Assembly: GCA_041398745.1 (NCBI GenBank)
Contig: JAWKUB010000003.1
Span: 930,001 to 994,000, forward strand
Direction: 5' to 3'
Length of the DNA: 64,000 nucleotides
Source of the DNA: JACKHO01 sp041398745
GTDB taxonomy: Bacteria; Planctomycetota; Planctomycetia; Planctomycetales; Planctomycetaceae
The position numbers were made by a program, and so were the translations under genes. This document shows, piece after piece, positions 14,248 to 24,352 of the stretch (its first letter is position 1; each line of letters opens with the position of its first letter). Below the pieces are notes generated by a model. It did no database searches and was not told where the DNA came from. It saw only the letters and a list, made by a program, of their open reading frames with translations.

Positions 14248-17200
14248 TTACGGGCTCGTTTCGCGTGACAGACGCTTCTTGTAAGCCTCGGCATCTCGTT
14301 GGTATTCGGGTGGCACTGGGCGATTGGAAGAGCCAAAGCTCTGCGATGCTTCGCGAGGGCCATTTCCACCATCTTTGCGACCGCCACGCGATTCGTAGTC
14401 GGTACCGCGGAGGAGTGAATCGAACTGCCGACGCGCTGACTGAGCTTCTGGGGACTGGTCTGCTCCTTCATCAGCCAGGCGTTCTTCGAGGCGATGCATG
14501 AAGTTCTGCAAATCCTCCTCGGTGAAGTCGAGTTTCTCCATAAGTTCCTCGGGAGTTTCTCCACGCTCCAGTTTCTCCTTTAGCCGCTGAAGCGCGAGGT
14601 CTGTCGCGCGACGCTTGTTCGCCAGGTCTGTTTCGTCGGGAGTCACTTGAGGTGGTGCATCGCCTTCGCCGCCACCCTCACCGAGGGCGCCGCCGGCCTC
14701 GCCGCCGCCCCCTGAACTGGCATTACTTCCCATTGGCGGGCCGGATGGAGTTCCGCCTTTTCCTCCGTCCTGACCCGTCGAGCGACCGTTCTGTCCTCCC
14801 TGATTTCCCGATTTGCCACCCTGATCACCAGGCTTGCCGCCTTCGCCGCCGGACTCTCCACCTTCGCCTTCTCCGCCGGACTCTCCAGGCATACCCCCTT
14901 CAGCACCAGGCATACCCCCTTCAGCACCGGGCTTTCCCCCTTCAGCGCCAGGCTTTCCCCCTTCAGCGCCAGGCTTTCCCCCTTCAGCGCCAGGCTTTCC
15001 ACCTTCAGCACCAGGTTTTCCGCCTTCAGCGCCGGGCTTTCCACCTTCTCCACTGCTCTCGCTGCCAGACTCACCGCCCTTTGGGTCACTTCCCATATCT
15101 GAGGGCATGCCGGAATCATTGGGTGGCTGTGTTCCAGAAGGGTTATCACTTCCCGAATTGGAGTCCGATGGCTTTTGTGGCTTGATACCATCACCGTGGC
15201 GTCCCTTGGGGGACATTGGCTGTTGCTCGCCGCCACCATCCATGGGCTGCGTTTGGGAGGGATCGCTTGGCTTGCTGCCTTGTGCTGGCTTCTCGCCAGA
15301 GCCGGGCTCACCCATTTCGCTCCCCTTAGGATTCCCTTCATTCATGGGGTTGGAGTCGCTGGGGTTCCCCATGGGAGAATCACCGGGCTGCCCTGGTTTC
15401 CGTTCGGTGGCCGAGTCTGATGGATTTCCTTTTGAAGATGTCCCTTCTTTCGGCTCACCCATTGTGTCGTTGCCCGCACCGGGCTTGGGTTCTGTTCCCA
15501 TGGGGGATGCGTCGGAAGGTTCTCCACCCTTGGGGCTTTGCCCTTCGCTACCTTTGGGGTCGGTGCTCTTTGGATCACCCGGTTTGCGTGCTTCACCACC
15601 ACTCGCAGAATTGGTCGAGTCAGACGGCATGGGATTGGTTTCGCCCGGTTTTGATCCGGTGCCCTGCATCCCATCTTTGGGGGCTTCGGAGCTACCGGAG
15701 TTCGTCTTGCCCATGTTGTCGGCAGAGGTCTCGGGGCCCTTCGAATTTTCCGGCCCCTTGGAGTTCTCAGTTCCGGAGCCCGAATTCATGGGTTCATCTC
15801 CCATGCCTTTCGGCATGTCGCCGCCATTCTCGCCCATGTTGGGATTCTTGGGATCATTCATCCCGGAGGCGCCTTCGCTGCCTGCTGGCTTCTCACCCAT
15901 TTGCGTGGAATCATCCGTGTTACCTGTGCCCGCTGGCATAGGTGGCATGTCGCCACTTGGTTTTTCGGTGCTCTCGCTTCCCGTGGGATTCGAGTCCCCT
16001 TCATTTCCCTTGGAACCTGGAGTGGCTTCATTCTCCTTTGGATCGCCCGCCGTGTTTTCATTTGACGCGGGCGTCTTATCTTCGCTGCCCATGGGAGTTG
16101 ATGAGCCGTCCTGGGGATTGTTCTGTTGATCTGGTTCTTCCCCATACTGCTTCAGCAATTCACGAATAGCTTCGTCATCGGCCGCCTTGTTCTCACCACG
16201 CTGAGGCGAAGTACTATTTTCACCTCCGCCGTTGCTCTTACGCTCGTTCGGATTTTGCGGTGTCCCCGAGTTTTGGTTCTGGTTGGTTCCGCTCTGTTTG
16301 CCAGAGTTCCCGCTTTGACTGGTTGATTCCGTTGGATTGGAAGGGTCGCCAGAGTTCTCTTGAGTGGTGGACTCACCCTTCCCCATGTCGGATCCCGACA
16401 TGTCTTCCGTGGTCGAGTCTCCCATTCCGTCATTTGTTGTGCTGGTCGACTGAGGATTCCCGTCGCCCTGATTACCGGTCTTGCCACCATCTCCCGAACG
16501 TTGCTCGGTGGAGTTTGTGTCGTTGCCCATGTTGTCGCCCTTTTGCTCGGGCTGCTCACCCTGCTCGCCGGGCATAGGCTCTTCCATGGCGTCACGCGGC
16601 TCGGGCGGATTATCAACAGATGGCTGCCGCTCGCTCGTCTGATCCTGTTGAGGATTGTCAGGGGCCGATTCAAGTTTCTCCTGAGCCTGCTGCTCTTGCT
16701 GCTCCAGTTCCTGCTTGATTTGTTCCGGCTCTTTGGGCTCCGTAATGAGGATGTTGAGTTTCGGTGTGCGGCGCATGTTGCCAATTCGATTGCCGAACGG
16801 TTCCATGTTGTCTTCGACTTCCAGGAAATAGGTCAGTCGTTCGCCGGGCTTCAGGCCAAACGGTGCGAGGTCGAGACGATGCATACTCTGTACGGAATTT
16901 TCGTACGGGGGGCCTTCGTACAGAACATGCAGTTCCGGCAACGCCTCGCCCTGCTTCTCATAATGCAGGGTAATGCGACGCAACATGAAGTCGGGGTCAT
17001 TTGCCCGGAACGCAATGGGGATGACTGCGTTGGCCGGTGCCTCAATGTCCGACGTGGGGTGGATCAACGCGATTTCAGGAGCACGGTCGGGGCGGACTTT
17101 GATGGAGTGCACTGTGGGAAGAGGATCGACCTGCCCCTTCTCGTCAACGACTTGAATGTGGTAGTGCCGCGCGAAGGTACCATCATCGCGGAACTGCAAC

Positions 17201-18360
17201 TGGATGGGGACAGACAATTGATTGCCGTCCAGAATTGTCATGGGGAATTCTTCAGCCCGCTGCGCGATGTTGTCGGTGTCGGACATAATGAGCGTGGCCG
17301 ACTCCACTGAAACATTGGTTTCGGCCCGTACGGTGACAATTGTGCCTTCCCATGCGTCAATGGTGCTGCCTGCCTGTGTAGCGTCGTCCAACTGCATGTA
17401 TTCGGGATAGTCGTAATCGACCCGCAAGACCGTCGCTGACGGCGGCTGATTAATGCGCACCCGATACTCAGGCGTCCGTGCATCACCGGCGATGATGTAA
17501 TACGTCAGGTCCTTCATCAGGCCGCGACCATCTTCGCCGGTCAGTGACACATTGAATCGATTAGGAGCCTTCTCGTCGACGCGCATGAGCATTGGTTCGT
17601 CGACGAAGCGGCGATCGACAGTCGAGAAAAAGAGTTCGACCTTTTCAGGAATGTCACCAGCCAAATCGACTGAAACGTGTAGTGGCGTGCGTGCGAGAAG
17701 CTCAGTGTCCCCCGGTTGTACGGCCAGGATTTCTGTCTTGGTAGCCACGTTAACGCCAGACGCGGGAATGAGTGCTCGCCACAAAGACGTGCCGACACTT
17801 TTGGGAGATTTCCAGGAGTAAATGCAGAATGCGGCAATAACAGCCAGCAGGGCGTACGACATCCACAGTAGAACCCGCCGGTCGACTGCTTCGTCGACAT
17901 TCTGCTGAGACATTTCACGCGCAGCGCGCTTTTCAATGGCCGCCTGAATTTCGGGTGGGATGGAACGACCGGAGCCCTGCAGTTCGGCCCAGGAGAGCAG
18001 CGAGTTCTTCAGCTCAGGGAATTTCTTTTCGATTTCCCGAGCCGCGTAGAGCGTGTTAATGCTACGGAGCAGCGGCAGCACAATTTTCCATGTGCCCCAG
18101 CTGACCACGAAGAACACCAGAATGAGCAAGGAAACGAGCCGCCCAGTGGGCCCAATTCCACCTTCAATGAACCAGTGGTCGATGACGACGAACAGGAACA
18201 GGTACGCAAACACAGCCAGTGCCATCACCACACAGCCGGTGAGCACGTCGGTCAGCTGAATTCCCCCACGAGCTTTGCGGAGCTGGTAGGCGATGAACTC
18301 GTCGAAATCGACATAACCAGATGACGGTGATGTCGCACTTGTCGATGGTGGCGGTGCCAT
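14248..18360 (-). CDS. Giant DUF4175-like membrane protein with low-complexity region
   Basis: 1370 residues. Hydrophobic segments lie near residues 40-62, 75-95 and 168-185, and the region before residue 560 resembles the DUF4175 family (membrane N-terminus plus beta-rich outer domains, for example VRINQPPSATVLRVDYDYPE split across 330-350). From about 575 to 1225 it is almost only Gly, Pro, Ser, Asn, Glu and Lys, including eight tandem PGAEGGK-type units. The last 120 residues are charged helices (ALQRLKEKLERGETPEELMEKL). Family members occur in MoxR/von Willebrand operons; here the neighbours are an ExbB channel and a TPR protein. Role unknown, probably envelope-associated. Confidence 0.8.
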   Translation of the reverse strand: MAPPPSTSATSPSSGYVDFDEFIAYQLRKARGGIQLTDVLTGCVVMALAVFAYLFLFVVIDHWFIEGGIGPTGRLVSLLILVFFVVSWGTWKIVLPLLRSINTLYAAREIEKKFPELKNSLLSWAELQGSGRSIPPEIQAAIEKRAAREMSQQNVDEAVDRRVLLWMSYALLAVIAAFCIYSWKSPKSVGTSLWRALIPASGVNVATKTEILAVQPGDTELLARTPLHVSVDLAGDIPEKVELFFSTVDRRFVDEPMLMRVDEKAPNRFNVSLTGEDGRGLMKDLTYYIIAGDARTPEYRVRINQPPSATVLRVDYDYPEYMQLDDATQAGSTIDAWEGTIVTVRAETNVSVESATLIMSDTDNIAQRAEEFPMTILDGNQLSVPIQLQFRDDGTFARHYHIQVVDEKGQVDPLPTVHSIKVRPDRAPEIALIHPTSDIEAPANAVIPIAFRANDPDFMLRRITLHYEKQGEALPELHVLYEGPPYENSVQSMHRLDLAPFGLKPGERLTYFLEVEDNMEPFGNRIGNMRRTPKLNILITEPKEPEQIKQELEQQEQQAQEKLESAPDNPQQDQTSERQPSVDNPPEPRDAMEEPMPGEQGEQPEQKGDNMGNDTNSTEQRSGDGGKTGNQGDGNPQSTSTTNDGMGDSTTEDMSGSDMGKGESTTQENSGDPSNPTESTSQSGNSGKQSGTNQNQNSGTPQNPNERKSNGGGENSTSPQRGENKAADDEAIRELLKQYGEEPDQQNNPQDGSSTPMGSEDKTPASNENTAGDPKENEATPGSKGNEGDSNPTGSESTEKPSGDMPPMPAGTGNTDDSTQMGEKPAGSEGASGMNDPKNPNMGENGGDMPKGMGDEPMNSGSGTENSKGPENSKGPETSADNMGKTNSGSSEAPKDGMQGTGSKPGETNPMPSDSTNSASGGEARKPGDPKSTDPKGSEGQSPKGGEPSDASPMGTEPKPGAGNDTMGEPKEGTSSKGNPSDSATERKPGQPGDSPMGNPSDSNPMNEGNPKGSEMGEPGSGEKPAQGSKPSDPSQTQPMDGGGEQQPMSPKGRHGDGIKPQKPSDSNSGSDNPSGTQPPNDSGMPSDMGSDPKGGESGSESSGEGGKPGAEGGKPGAEGGKPGAEGGKPGAEGGKPGAEGGKPGAEGGMPGAEGGMPGESGGEGEGGESGGEGGKPGDQGGKSGNQGGQNGRSTGQDGGKGGTPSGPPMGSNASSGGGGEAGGALGEGGGEGDAPPQVTPDETDLANKRRATDLALQRLKEKLERGETPEELMEKLDFTEEDLQNFMHRLEERLADEGADQSPEAQSARRQFDSLLRGTDYESRGGRKDGGNGPREASQSFGSSNRPVPPEYQRDAEAYKKRLSRETSP
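14885..15052 (-). repeat. 21-bp tandem repeat, eight units, in coding sequence
   Basis: Eight consecutive 21-base units (on the plus strand CCAGGCTTTCCCCCTTCAGC plus one base) encode PGAEGGK-like heptads in the DUF4175-like protein. The 14949 and 14970 units are identical, and the outer units differ by a few bases, including two with CATA that change Lys to Met. The period is a multiple of three, so copy changes keep the frame. Confidence 0.9.
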
Positions 18361-18629
18361 TTCGACCTCACGTTGACTGTACAGCCGTTTCCATGAAGCC
18401 TGCGCGCAGGCTGTTCAGGCGGCCAATTCACGTAGACCGCCCTCTTCTATGATACTCGACGCGGGATCGTTGGAGAATGTTCCCTAAAAAAACGAGCCTG
18501 GCAATTTGGGAAGAGTACCCGACTTGTAGGCGTTACGACTGAAATCACGCCTGCGGTAAATTCCGCCGCTTTGTCGTGAGCGGAGCGTGAAGTGTGAGGA
18601 TGCCGAGCCAACCGGGACCCCTCACGGCG

Positions 18630-19547
18630 TTACACGGCCTTCTTTTGGGGAGCTTCAGGCTTGGGAACAGTGCGAGGCCGCGTGGCACGTTCTTCCAGTC
18701 CTTCAGCAGAAATGGAATGCACGACGCGCTGGGCCAGGTCGTCCATTTCCATGACGAGCGCATCGACCCGACCGGAAAGGTACATGTAGGCGATGAGTGA
18801 AGGGATGGCGATCATTAATCCGGCTGCTGTGGTGACGAGAGCCAGAGCAATCCCGGCGGCCAGTGTGCCCGTGTTGCCGCTGGCTCCCGCTTCGGCAATA
18901 TGATTAAACGACTCCAGCATGCCCCACACGGTTCCCAGCAGGCCAATGAGGGGAGTAATGGTCGCGATACCGTTGATGACGCGTAAGTTCTTTCGCAGTG
19001 CTCCGACTTGTCGTTCGCCACCATCGATAATAGCCTGTTCGACTTCGACACTCGACTTGCCCCATTTCCGGACACCGTGAGCGAAAACATTCGCGACAGG
19101 ACTGCCGTTCTCTTCACAGATTTGCATGGCCTCGTCGCGGTCGAGTTCTCCATCTTCAATGAGTTTGATGAATCGCTGCACAAACGGGCCGGGAATCACA
19201 CGTCCGCGTCGTAGAACCACCAGCCGCTCGGTCGTGAACCACAGGGCCAGGAATGTGGCAATGCCGAAGGGAATGAGCCAGTAATTGAGTGACTGCACAA
19301 TCTGCAGCAGGTTCTCGGGTAATGAATTGAGCAGGCGTTGTGCGAGTGTCTCTCCACCAACCGGTGGTGGCGGCGTGGGGGTGTCGTCGCCCGAGAGACT
19401 GCCCAACCCCGGTTCAGAGGCGCTGGGTGTGGAGTCCGCCGGTGTGGGCTGTTGAGCCAGGGCCTGTGGAATGACTGCAAACGCGACGGCCAGCACGAAC
19501 AGACTCAGCGCCAGTTTTCTGAAGATCGCCGAACACTCCATGATCAT
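18630..19547 (-). CDS. MotA/TolQ/ExbB-type proton channel with signal peptide
   Basis: 305 residues. A cleavable signal peptide (ALSLFVLAVAFAVIPQALAQ) and a Pro/Ser/Thr linker precede three membrane segments. These lie near residues 90-108 (WLIPFGIATFLALWF), 200-218 (GIATITPLIGLLGTVWG) and 238-268 (GIALALVTTAAGLMIAIPS). The Leu-Leu-Gly-Thr-Val-Trp-Gly and Ala-Leu-Val-Thr-Thr-Ala-Ala-Gly stretches are hallmarks of ExbB/TolQ. Such channels use the proton gradient to energise outer-membrane or envelope processes with an ExbD/TolR partner. No ExbD is adjacent. A TPR gene lies 44 bases upstream on the same strand. ATG at 19547 or 19541 could be the start. Confidence 0.9.
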   Translation of the reverse strand: MIMECSAIFRKLALSLFVLAVAFAVIPQALAQQPTPADSTPSASEPGLGSLSGDDTPTPPPPVGGETLAQRLLNSLPENLLQIVQSLNYWLIPFGIATFLALWFTTERLVVLRRGRVIPGPFVQRFIKLIEDGELDRDEAMQICEENGSPVANVFAHGVRKWGKSSVEVEQAIIDGGERQVGALRKNLRVINGIATITPLIGLLGTVWGMLESFNHIAEAGASGNTGTLAAGIALALVTTAAGLMIAIPSLIAYMYLSGRVDALVMEMDDLAQRVVHSISAEGLEERATRPRTVPKPEAPQKKAV

Positions 19548-19591
19548 CGTTCCATCTCAACGTTGGGATGCATCCCACTGAAGTTCGTGCG

Positions 19592-22500
19592 CTACGGCTT
19601 CAGGAAAGGACGAATCTCCTCTAATTGCGTTTCGGCCTTCCTGGCAGAATCGCTCTCCGGAAAATCTTCGATGAGTTTACGGAAACTCGTCGCGGCACCT
19701 TCCCAGTTTCGCTGAGCTTTGTCGCATACGCCAGCCTGATACAGGGCGTTCGATTGCCACTCCGGAAACTTTGGTCCGACCACAACTTTGTAATAGGCCT
19801 TGAAGGCCTCCACATAATTCTTCTGTTTCAGGTAAGTTTCAGCAATACGGAATTGAGCTTCCGCCTCTGCTTCCGTGCGTTGGGCAACGGGATTATCCAA
19901 AACCTGCTGGTAGGCGGAGCGGGCTTTATCCCACTCGGCGGTGTTTTCCCAACGCTGACCCAGGATAAGATCACCCCGGTACAGCACCGGCGCATTTGGT
20001 GCTCGCTGACGCAAGTCGTTGAGAGCGCCTTCCACGTTGGCGTATTCCTTGCGGTTCAAATACGTCTCCGCCAGCAGCAGCCAGACTTCAGGCCACCATT
20101 CCGGAGCAGTGTCCAAACGCAGGGCGAGATCTTGTCGCAGCACATCCAGGGCTTTCAGAGCTCCTTCCTGGTCGCCGGCATGCAGCCGCGCCTCGCCATA
20201 ACGAAAGGTGACGTAATCCCGATTTTCATGATTCGGGAAATCCTGCTGCATGACCAGCGCCGTCGCCTCAACTTGTTGCCAGTTCCCAAGTTTCGCATAC
20301 AGGTCGAGCAAGTGAATGAGCGTGCGCTGCTGTACGACCGGGTCGATATTGGGACGTTCCCGCAGCTCTTCAAAGGCTTTGATGGCCTCGTCGAGCTTCC
20401 CGGAGAACCGTAGGCTTTCAGCGAGAATGAGACGTGCATCATCTGCGAGTTTGGTCTCTGGCGCTTCCTTGATGAGGAGGGCGTAGACCTTGTCAGCCTG
20501 TTGGTACGATTCCTCTGTATTATGAGTTTGCGCCCACGAGTAGTGCATTTCTGCCCACTCATTGATGAGTGGTGCAAGGTCCTTTTCAGCTTCCACTGCG
20601 TGGTGTTTCAGCTCCGTCACAGCTGACTGATAGAGCCCATCTGCCTCCTTGATTTCCTGCTGTTCTCGAGCCAGCCGCGCCGCACCTTTGGCACAGCGGT
20701 AGGCGTTCAGCGACAGGGAAAGCTGTTCTTCTGTCGGATCGGCAGTATCTGCCGGTAGTGAGAAGTTTGTGATGCCTTGTTGGTACATGGCCATCGCGGC
20801 GACTTTGTCGTCAGCGAGTCGCAGCGAAAGTGCCGCCAGGTGCGTTGCATCAGACTTGAGCACGTTGTTGGCTAATTCAGAGGCGAGTACCGACTGGAAT
20901 GTCTTGGCAGCTGTGCCGTAATCCTGTAGTTCGTATTGAGCGTGCCCCAGGCCCGAAAGGGCGGCGGGATGGTACGGCGAACCCTGGTTGCCACCGACGA
21001 CATTTCCAAAGAATTTCGCCGACTCGGTCCATGAATCCTTCGCGAAGGCAATGTCGCCCGCCCGCATACAAAGTTGACTGTACTGGGCGTCGTCTGCATC
21101 GAGTGGTTTGAGTTCGCTCAAATGTGTTTCAACATTGGTCCACTGTCCCAACTCGATGTTCGCCACAATAACTCCAGACAATGCAGCGACTTTGTCGGCG
21201 ATGCTGGACTGACCGAGAACCGCGTCGAAGTCCTTCGCCGCCTCGTCATATTTGGACGCGGAAAGGTAGGCCTTGCCTCGCACCAAACGGGCGGCCTCAA
21301 TATCGAGAGGATGAACGTCCGCTGGATCGTCGAGGATGGGGGACACCACGGCGGGAATGTCATCCGGGCGTCCCAGCAAATCAAGAGCGCGAGCCCACTG
21401 CAATCTTGCCGCGACAATGCTCTCGCGCACAGGAGTCTCATTGGCGACCGAGGATGCCGCCGTAACAGCCTCTTCTAACTTTGTCGTTTTTGCATCTCCT
21501 TCGGCTCCCAACCCTTCTTCAATTCGCAACCGGGCGAGCAAGGTACGTTGTGCGAACTTCAAATTGCTCTCGGGGTACAGTTCGAAGAACTTCGCATTCA
21601 AGGCTTCCGTACGCTCGAACTCGCCCAGTCGCAACGCTGCTTCACTGGCAGCGTAGAGTGCGTCATCAGCAAGTGTCCCTTCGGGCCAGCCTTCGTAAAC
21701 GTGAGCAAACTGTGTAAGGGCACTCTCGTACTTTGATGAACGCAGTTCGCTGTGACCCCAATGGAAGTAAATCGCTTCACCGAGTGGTGATTCGGAATGC
21801 TTTTCCATGGTCTCTGCAAACGCCTTGGCCGCCTCGTCGTATTGCCCGGCGGCTTTGTAGCTCAAACCAATCCAGTAGCCGGCCGTCACCGCCTCATTCT
21901 CGTCGACGGTCGCCTTCTTAAACCGATCAATAGCGGCGTCATACTCGCGAAGCTGGTAGAAGGCATAACCTGCATTCATTTCGGCGTGGCCAATCAGAGG
22001 GCTTTGCGGAAAGCTTTCGGCGACTTGTGAAAACGCTGCGGCTGCTTTGGCAAACTCGCCCTGATCGTACAACCGCGCTCCCAAATTGAACTGAGACTCG
22101 GGAGCCCTCGGACTGTTCGGGCGGCTGGCCAAAGTGCGATACAGTTCAATCGCTTCGTTTTTTCGATCCAATAGCTCGTAGCATCGAGCCAGGCCAAACT
22201 GGGCATCATCCAGTAATGCTCCCTGCGCATATTTCGCGACGTACGTTTCAAACGCCGTCGCGGCCTGTTGCATATGATTCTGCCTGAACTCACTTTCCCC
22301 CAGATAAACCCAGGCCCACTCGGCCAGTTCGTGGGTACTGAAGTCCTTGAGAAAGGCATTCAATTCTTTGACGGCTTGCTCGTGCTCGCCGAGGAAATAA
22401 CTGCATTCACCCGTGCGATACATGGCCAATGGACGTTCGGAGTGTTCGGCATTCGCCTGCAGGAATTCCCGAAACTCGTCACGAGCCGGTTTGAATTTCT

Positions 22501-22732
22501 GCTGATGCACAAGCGACTGCGCCAAATAAAGTTGGGCCAGTGGTGCCTGTTCGTGGTTGGGATAGTCTTTCAGAAACTCGCGGCAACTTTCCTCTGCCAG
22601 TTCCCAGCGTCCCTGTTTGTAGAACTGCAGGGCCAAATTGTAGTCGGTCGTCGCGTCGGCAAATGCCAATCCGGACATGAGTGTCGCAACGACTAAGGAC
22701 AGCAGCGACAGGCGATGAATAACGGTCAACAT
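19592..22732 (-). CDS. Secreted tetratricopeptide-repeat protein
   Basis: 1046 residues with a signal peptide (MLTVIHRLSLLSLVVATLMS, cleaved near AFADA). The rest consists almost wholly of helix pairs with TPR spacing: many A-x-x-x-Y/F-x-x-A-L patterns such as YKQGRWELAEESCREFLKDY and YDEAAKAFAETMEKH. I estimate more than 20 repeats. Long periplasmic TPR proteins beside ExbB/TolQ genes resemble the YbgF/CpoB partner of Tol-Pal and may scaffold envelope proteins. It is the promoter-proximal gene of the TPR-ExbB pair; the DUF4175-like gene follows after 269 bases. Confidence 0.88.
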   Translation of the reverse strand: MLTVIHRLSLLSLVVATLMSGLAFADATTDYNLALQFYKQGRWELAEESCREFLKDYPNHEQAPLAQLYLAQSLVHQQKFKPARDEFREFLQANAEHSERPLAMYRTGECSYFLGEHEQAVKELNAFLKDFSTHELAEWAWVYLGESEFRQNHMQQAATAFETYVAKYAQGALLDDAQFGLARCYELLDRKNEAIELYRTLASRPNSPRAPESQFNLGARLYDQGEFAKAAAAFSQVAESFPQSPLIGHAEMNAGYAFYQLREYDAAIDRFKKATVDENEAVTAGYWIGLSYKAAGQYDEAAKAFAETMEKHSESPLGEAIYFHWGHSELRSSKYESALTQFAHVYEGWPEGTLADDALYAASEAALRLGEFERTEALNAKFFELYPESNLKFAQRTLLARLRIEEGLGAEGDAKTTKLEEAVTAASSVANETPVRESIVAARLQWARALDLLGRPDDIPAVVSPILDDPADVHPLDIEAARLVRGKAYLSASKYDEAAKDFDAVLGQSSIADKVAALSGVIVANIELGQWTNVETHLSELKPLDADDAQYSQLCMRAGDIAFAKDSWTESAKFFGNVVGGNQGSPYHPAALSGLGHAQYELQDYGTAAKTFQSVLASELANNVLKSDATHLAALSLRLADDKVAAMAMYQQGITNFSLPADTADPTEEQLSLSLNAYRCAKGAARLAREQQEIKEADGLYQSAVTELKHHAVEAEKDLAPLINEWAEMHYSWAQTHNTEESYQQADKVYALLIKEAPETKLADDARLILAESLRFSGKLDEAIKAFEELRERPNIDPVVQQRTLIHLLDLYAKLGNWQQVEATALVMQQDFPNHENRDYVTFRYGEARLHAGDQEGALKALDVLRQDLALRLDTAPEWWPEVWLLLAETYLNRKEYANVEGALNDLRQRAPNAPVLYRGDLILGQRWENTAEWDKARSAYQQVLDNPVAQRTEAEAEAQFRIAETYLKQKNYVEAFKAYYKVVVGPKFPEWQSNALYQAGVCDKAQRNWEGAATSFRKLIEDFPESDSARKAETQLEEIRPFLKP

Positions 22733-22930
22733 AAGGCTCTAATGGCATGACCCGTAATTCGGCATCCGGTACCGAACAGACAGGTCGTCAACATGCGAAC
22801 CATCCAAGTCGCAAGTCGGAATGAATCGCCGCCTTCCGGCGATGACGTGAACAAAACAGCAGTCTAACCGGGGAAGTGGAACGGGAACAACCGGACAGCG
22901 TTTGATTCATGCCAAAGTTGGCTTCTTTCC

Positions 22931-24352
22931 TTACCCCAAAAGCTTCTCGACCACATTCCCATGAATGTCTGTCAGGCGGTAGTCGCGTCCCTGGAAACGG
23001 TAGGTCAGCCGCAAATGGTCGAGCCCCAACAGGTGCAGAACGGTCGCTTGCAGGTCGTGAACATGGACGGGATCTTCAACCGCGGAATACCCGATTTCGT
23101 CGGTCTTGCCGAGTGTTTGGCCGGCTCGAACTCCACCACCGGCGAGCCACATGGTGTAGGCTTCGATGTGGTGATCGCGTCCCGGCAAGTCACCGCGGAC
23201 TTCGCCTTGAGGCGTGCGTCCAAACTCTCCGCCCCAAATGACGAGTGTGTCCTCCAGCAGTCCCCGCTGTTTCAGATCTTTCACCAGTGCGACGGAAGCC
23301 TGGTCGACTTCACGGCAACGGTCCTCGAGTGATTTCCCCAATTCGGTGCCAGGATTTCCGTGGTGATCCCAGTCGGTGTGATAAAGCTGGACAAACCGCG
23401 TCCCTTTTTCCACGAGTCGCCGAGCGAGCAGACAGTTTCGTGCAAACGAAGGTGTCCTCGGTTCGCAGCCATATGCTTCGAGTGTATGCGGCGATTCTCC
23501 GGAGAGGTCCATGAGTTCCGGTGTACTCGATTGCATACGGTACGCCATTTCGTAGGCGGCAATACGGGTTGAGATTTCCGGGTCACCCACCTCGTTACGA
23601 TGCTCCATGTTCAAGTCGCGTACTGCCGAAATGAATTCCTGCTGCGGCGTCCCCTCGAACCCTTGTGGCGAGGAGAGGTTCAAAATGGGATCGGCCCCGT
23701 TCAGGAATGGGACCCCCTGGTAATTCGTGGGGAGAAAACCGCTGCCCCACAGCGGGGCACCGCCTCGTGGACCGCGTGGACCGGACTGCAGGACGACGAA
23801 TCCGGGCAGGTCGTTTGCGTCACTTCCAATTCCATAGGTCACCCACGCACCCATGCTGGGACGTCCGAACTGCGGTGATCCCGTATTCACGAACAGCTTT
23901 GCCGGCCCGTGATTAAACACATTGGTCTTCATCGAACGAACAATGGCAATGTCGTCTGCGATGGTAGACAAGTGCGGCAGCAACTCGGAGATGTGTGCCT
24001 TCGATTCGCCGTGGTAATCGAACTTGCGTTGTGTGCCCAGCAACTTGGCATCTTTCGGCAGAAAGGCAAACCGCTTCCCTTCGACGAAAGATTCAGGAAT
24101 GACCTTGCCACTCAATTCTCGCAGCTTTGGTTTGTCATCGAACAAATCGAGCTGGCTGGGGCCCCCCGCCATGAACAGGAAAATGACGTGCTTCGCCCTG
24201 GCAGGAAAGTGCGGCTTTGTACTCGCGGCCTGCGACTCCTGGGACATCATACTTCCCAGAGCCAATGCACCGACGCCGAGCTGACACTGTTGGAAAAAGT
24301 GCCGCCGGGTTTGTCGCTGAAGTGCAAGGGATTGCCAGTTCAGGAAGTCCAT
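22931..24352 (-). CDS. DUF1501 protein, Tat-exported, sulfatase-like fold
   Basis: 473 residues. The N-terminus has a twin-arginine signal (RRHFFQQCQLGVGALALG). The body shows DUF1501 hallmarks: HVIFLFMAGGPSQLDLFD, then SMKTNVFNHGPAKLF, GRPSMGAWVTYGIG, LPGFVVLQ, and a closing WGGEFGRTPQ with GRDHH. The fold belongs to the alkaline phosphatase superfamily; the biochemical role is unproven. In planctomycetes these genes usually follow a DUF1549/DUF1553 cytochrome-like gene, which is missing here. The start overlaps the 3' end of tyrA by 13 bases, so translation may be coupled. Confidence 0.93.
   Translation of the reverse strand: MDFLNWQSLALQRQTRRHFFQQCQLGVGALALGSMMSQESQAASTKPHFPARAKHVIFLFMAGGPSQLDLFDDKPKLRELSGKVIPESFVEGKRFAFLPKDAKLLGTQRKFDYHGESKAHISELLPHLSTIADDIAIVRSMKTNVFNHGPAKLFVNTGSPQFGRPSMGAWVTYGIGSDANDLPGFVVLQSGPRGPRGGAPLWGSGFLPTNYQGVPFLNGADPILNLSSPQGFEGTPQQEFISAVRDLNMEHRNEVGDPEISTRIAAYEMAYRMQSSTPELMDLSGESPHTLEAYGCEPRTPSFARNCLLARRLVEKGTRFVQLYHTDWDHHGNPGTELGKSLEDRCREVDQASVALVKDLKQRGLLEDTLVIWGGEFGRTPQGEVRGDLPGRDHHIEAYTMWLAGGGVRAGQTLGKTDEIGYSAVEDPVHVHDLQATVLHLLGLDHLRLTYRFQGRDYRLTDIHGNVVEKLLG

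Noticed and set aside
14885..15052. Regular 21-base repeats considered as a CRISPR array
   Set aside because: No spacers between units; they are tandem heptad codons inside a coding sequence.
14834..16129. Long plus-strand frame (431 codons) of Pro/Ser-rich repeats, and further plus-strand frames up to 17310
   Set aside because: Mirror image of the low-complexity part of the minus-strand DUF4175-like gene; no ribosome binding site and no domain.
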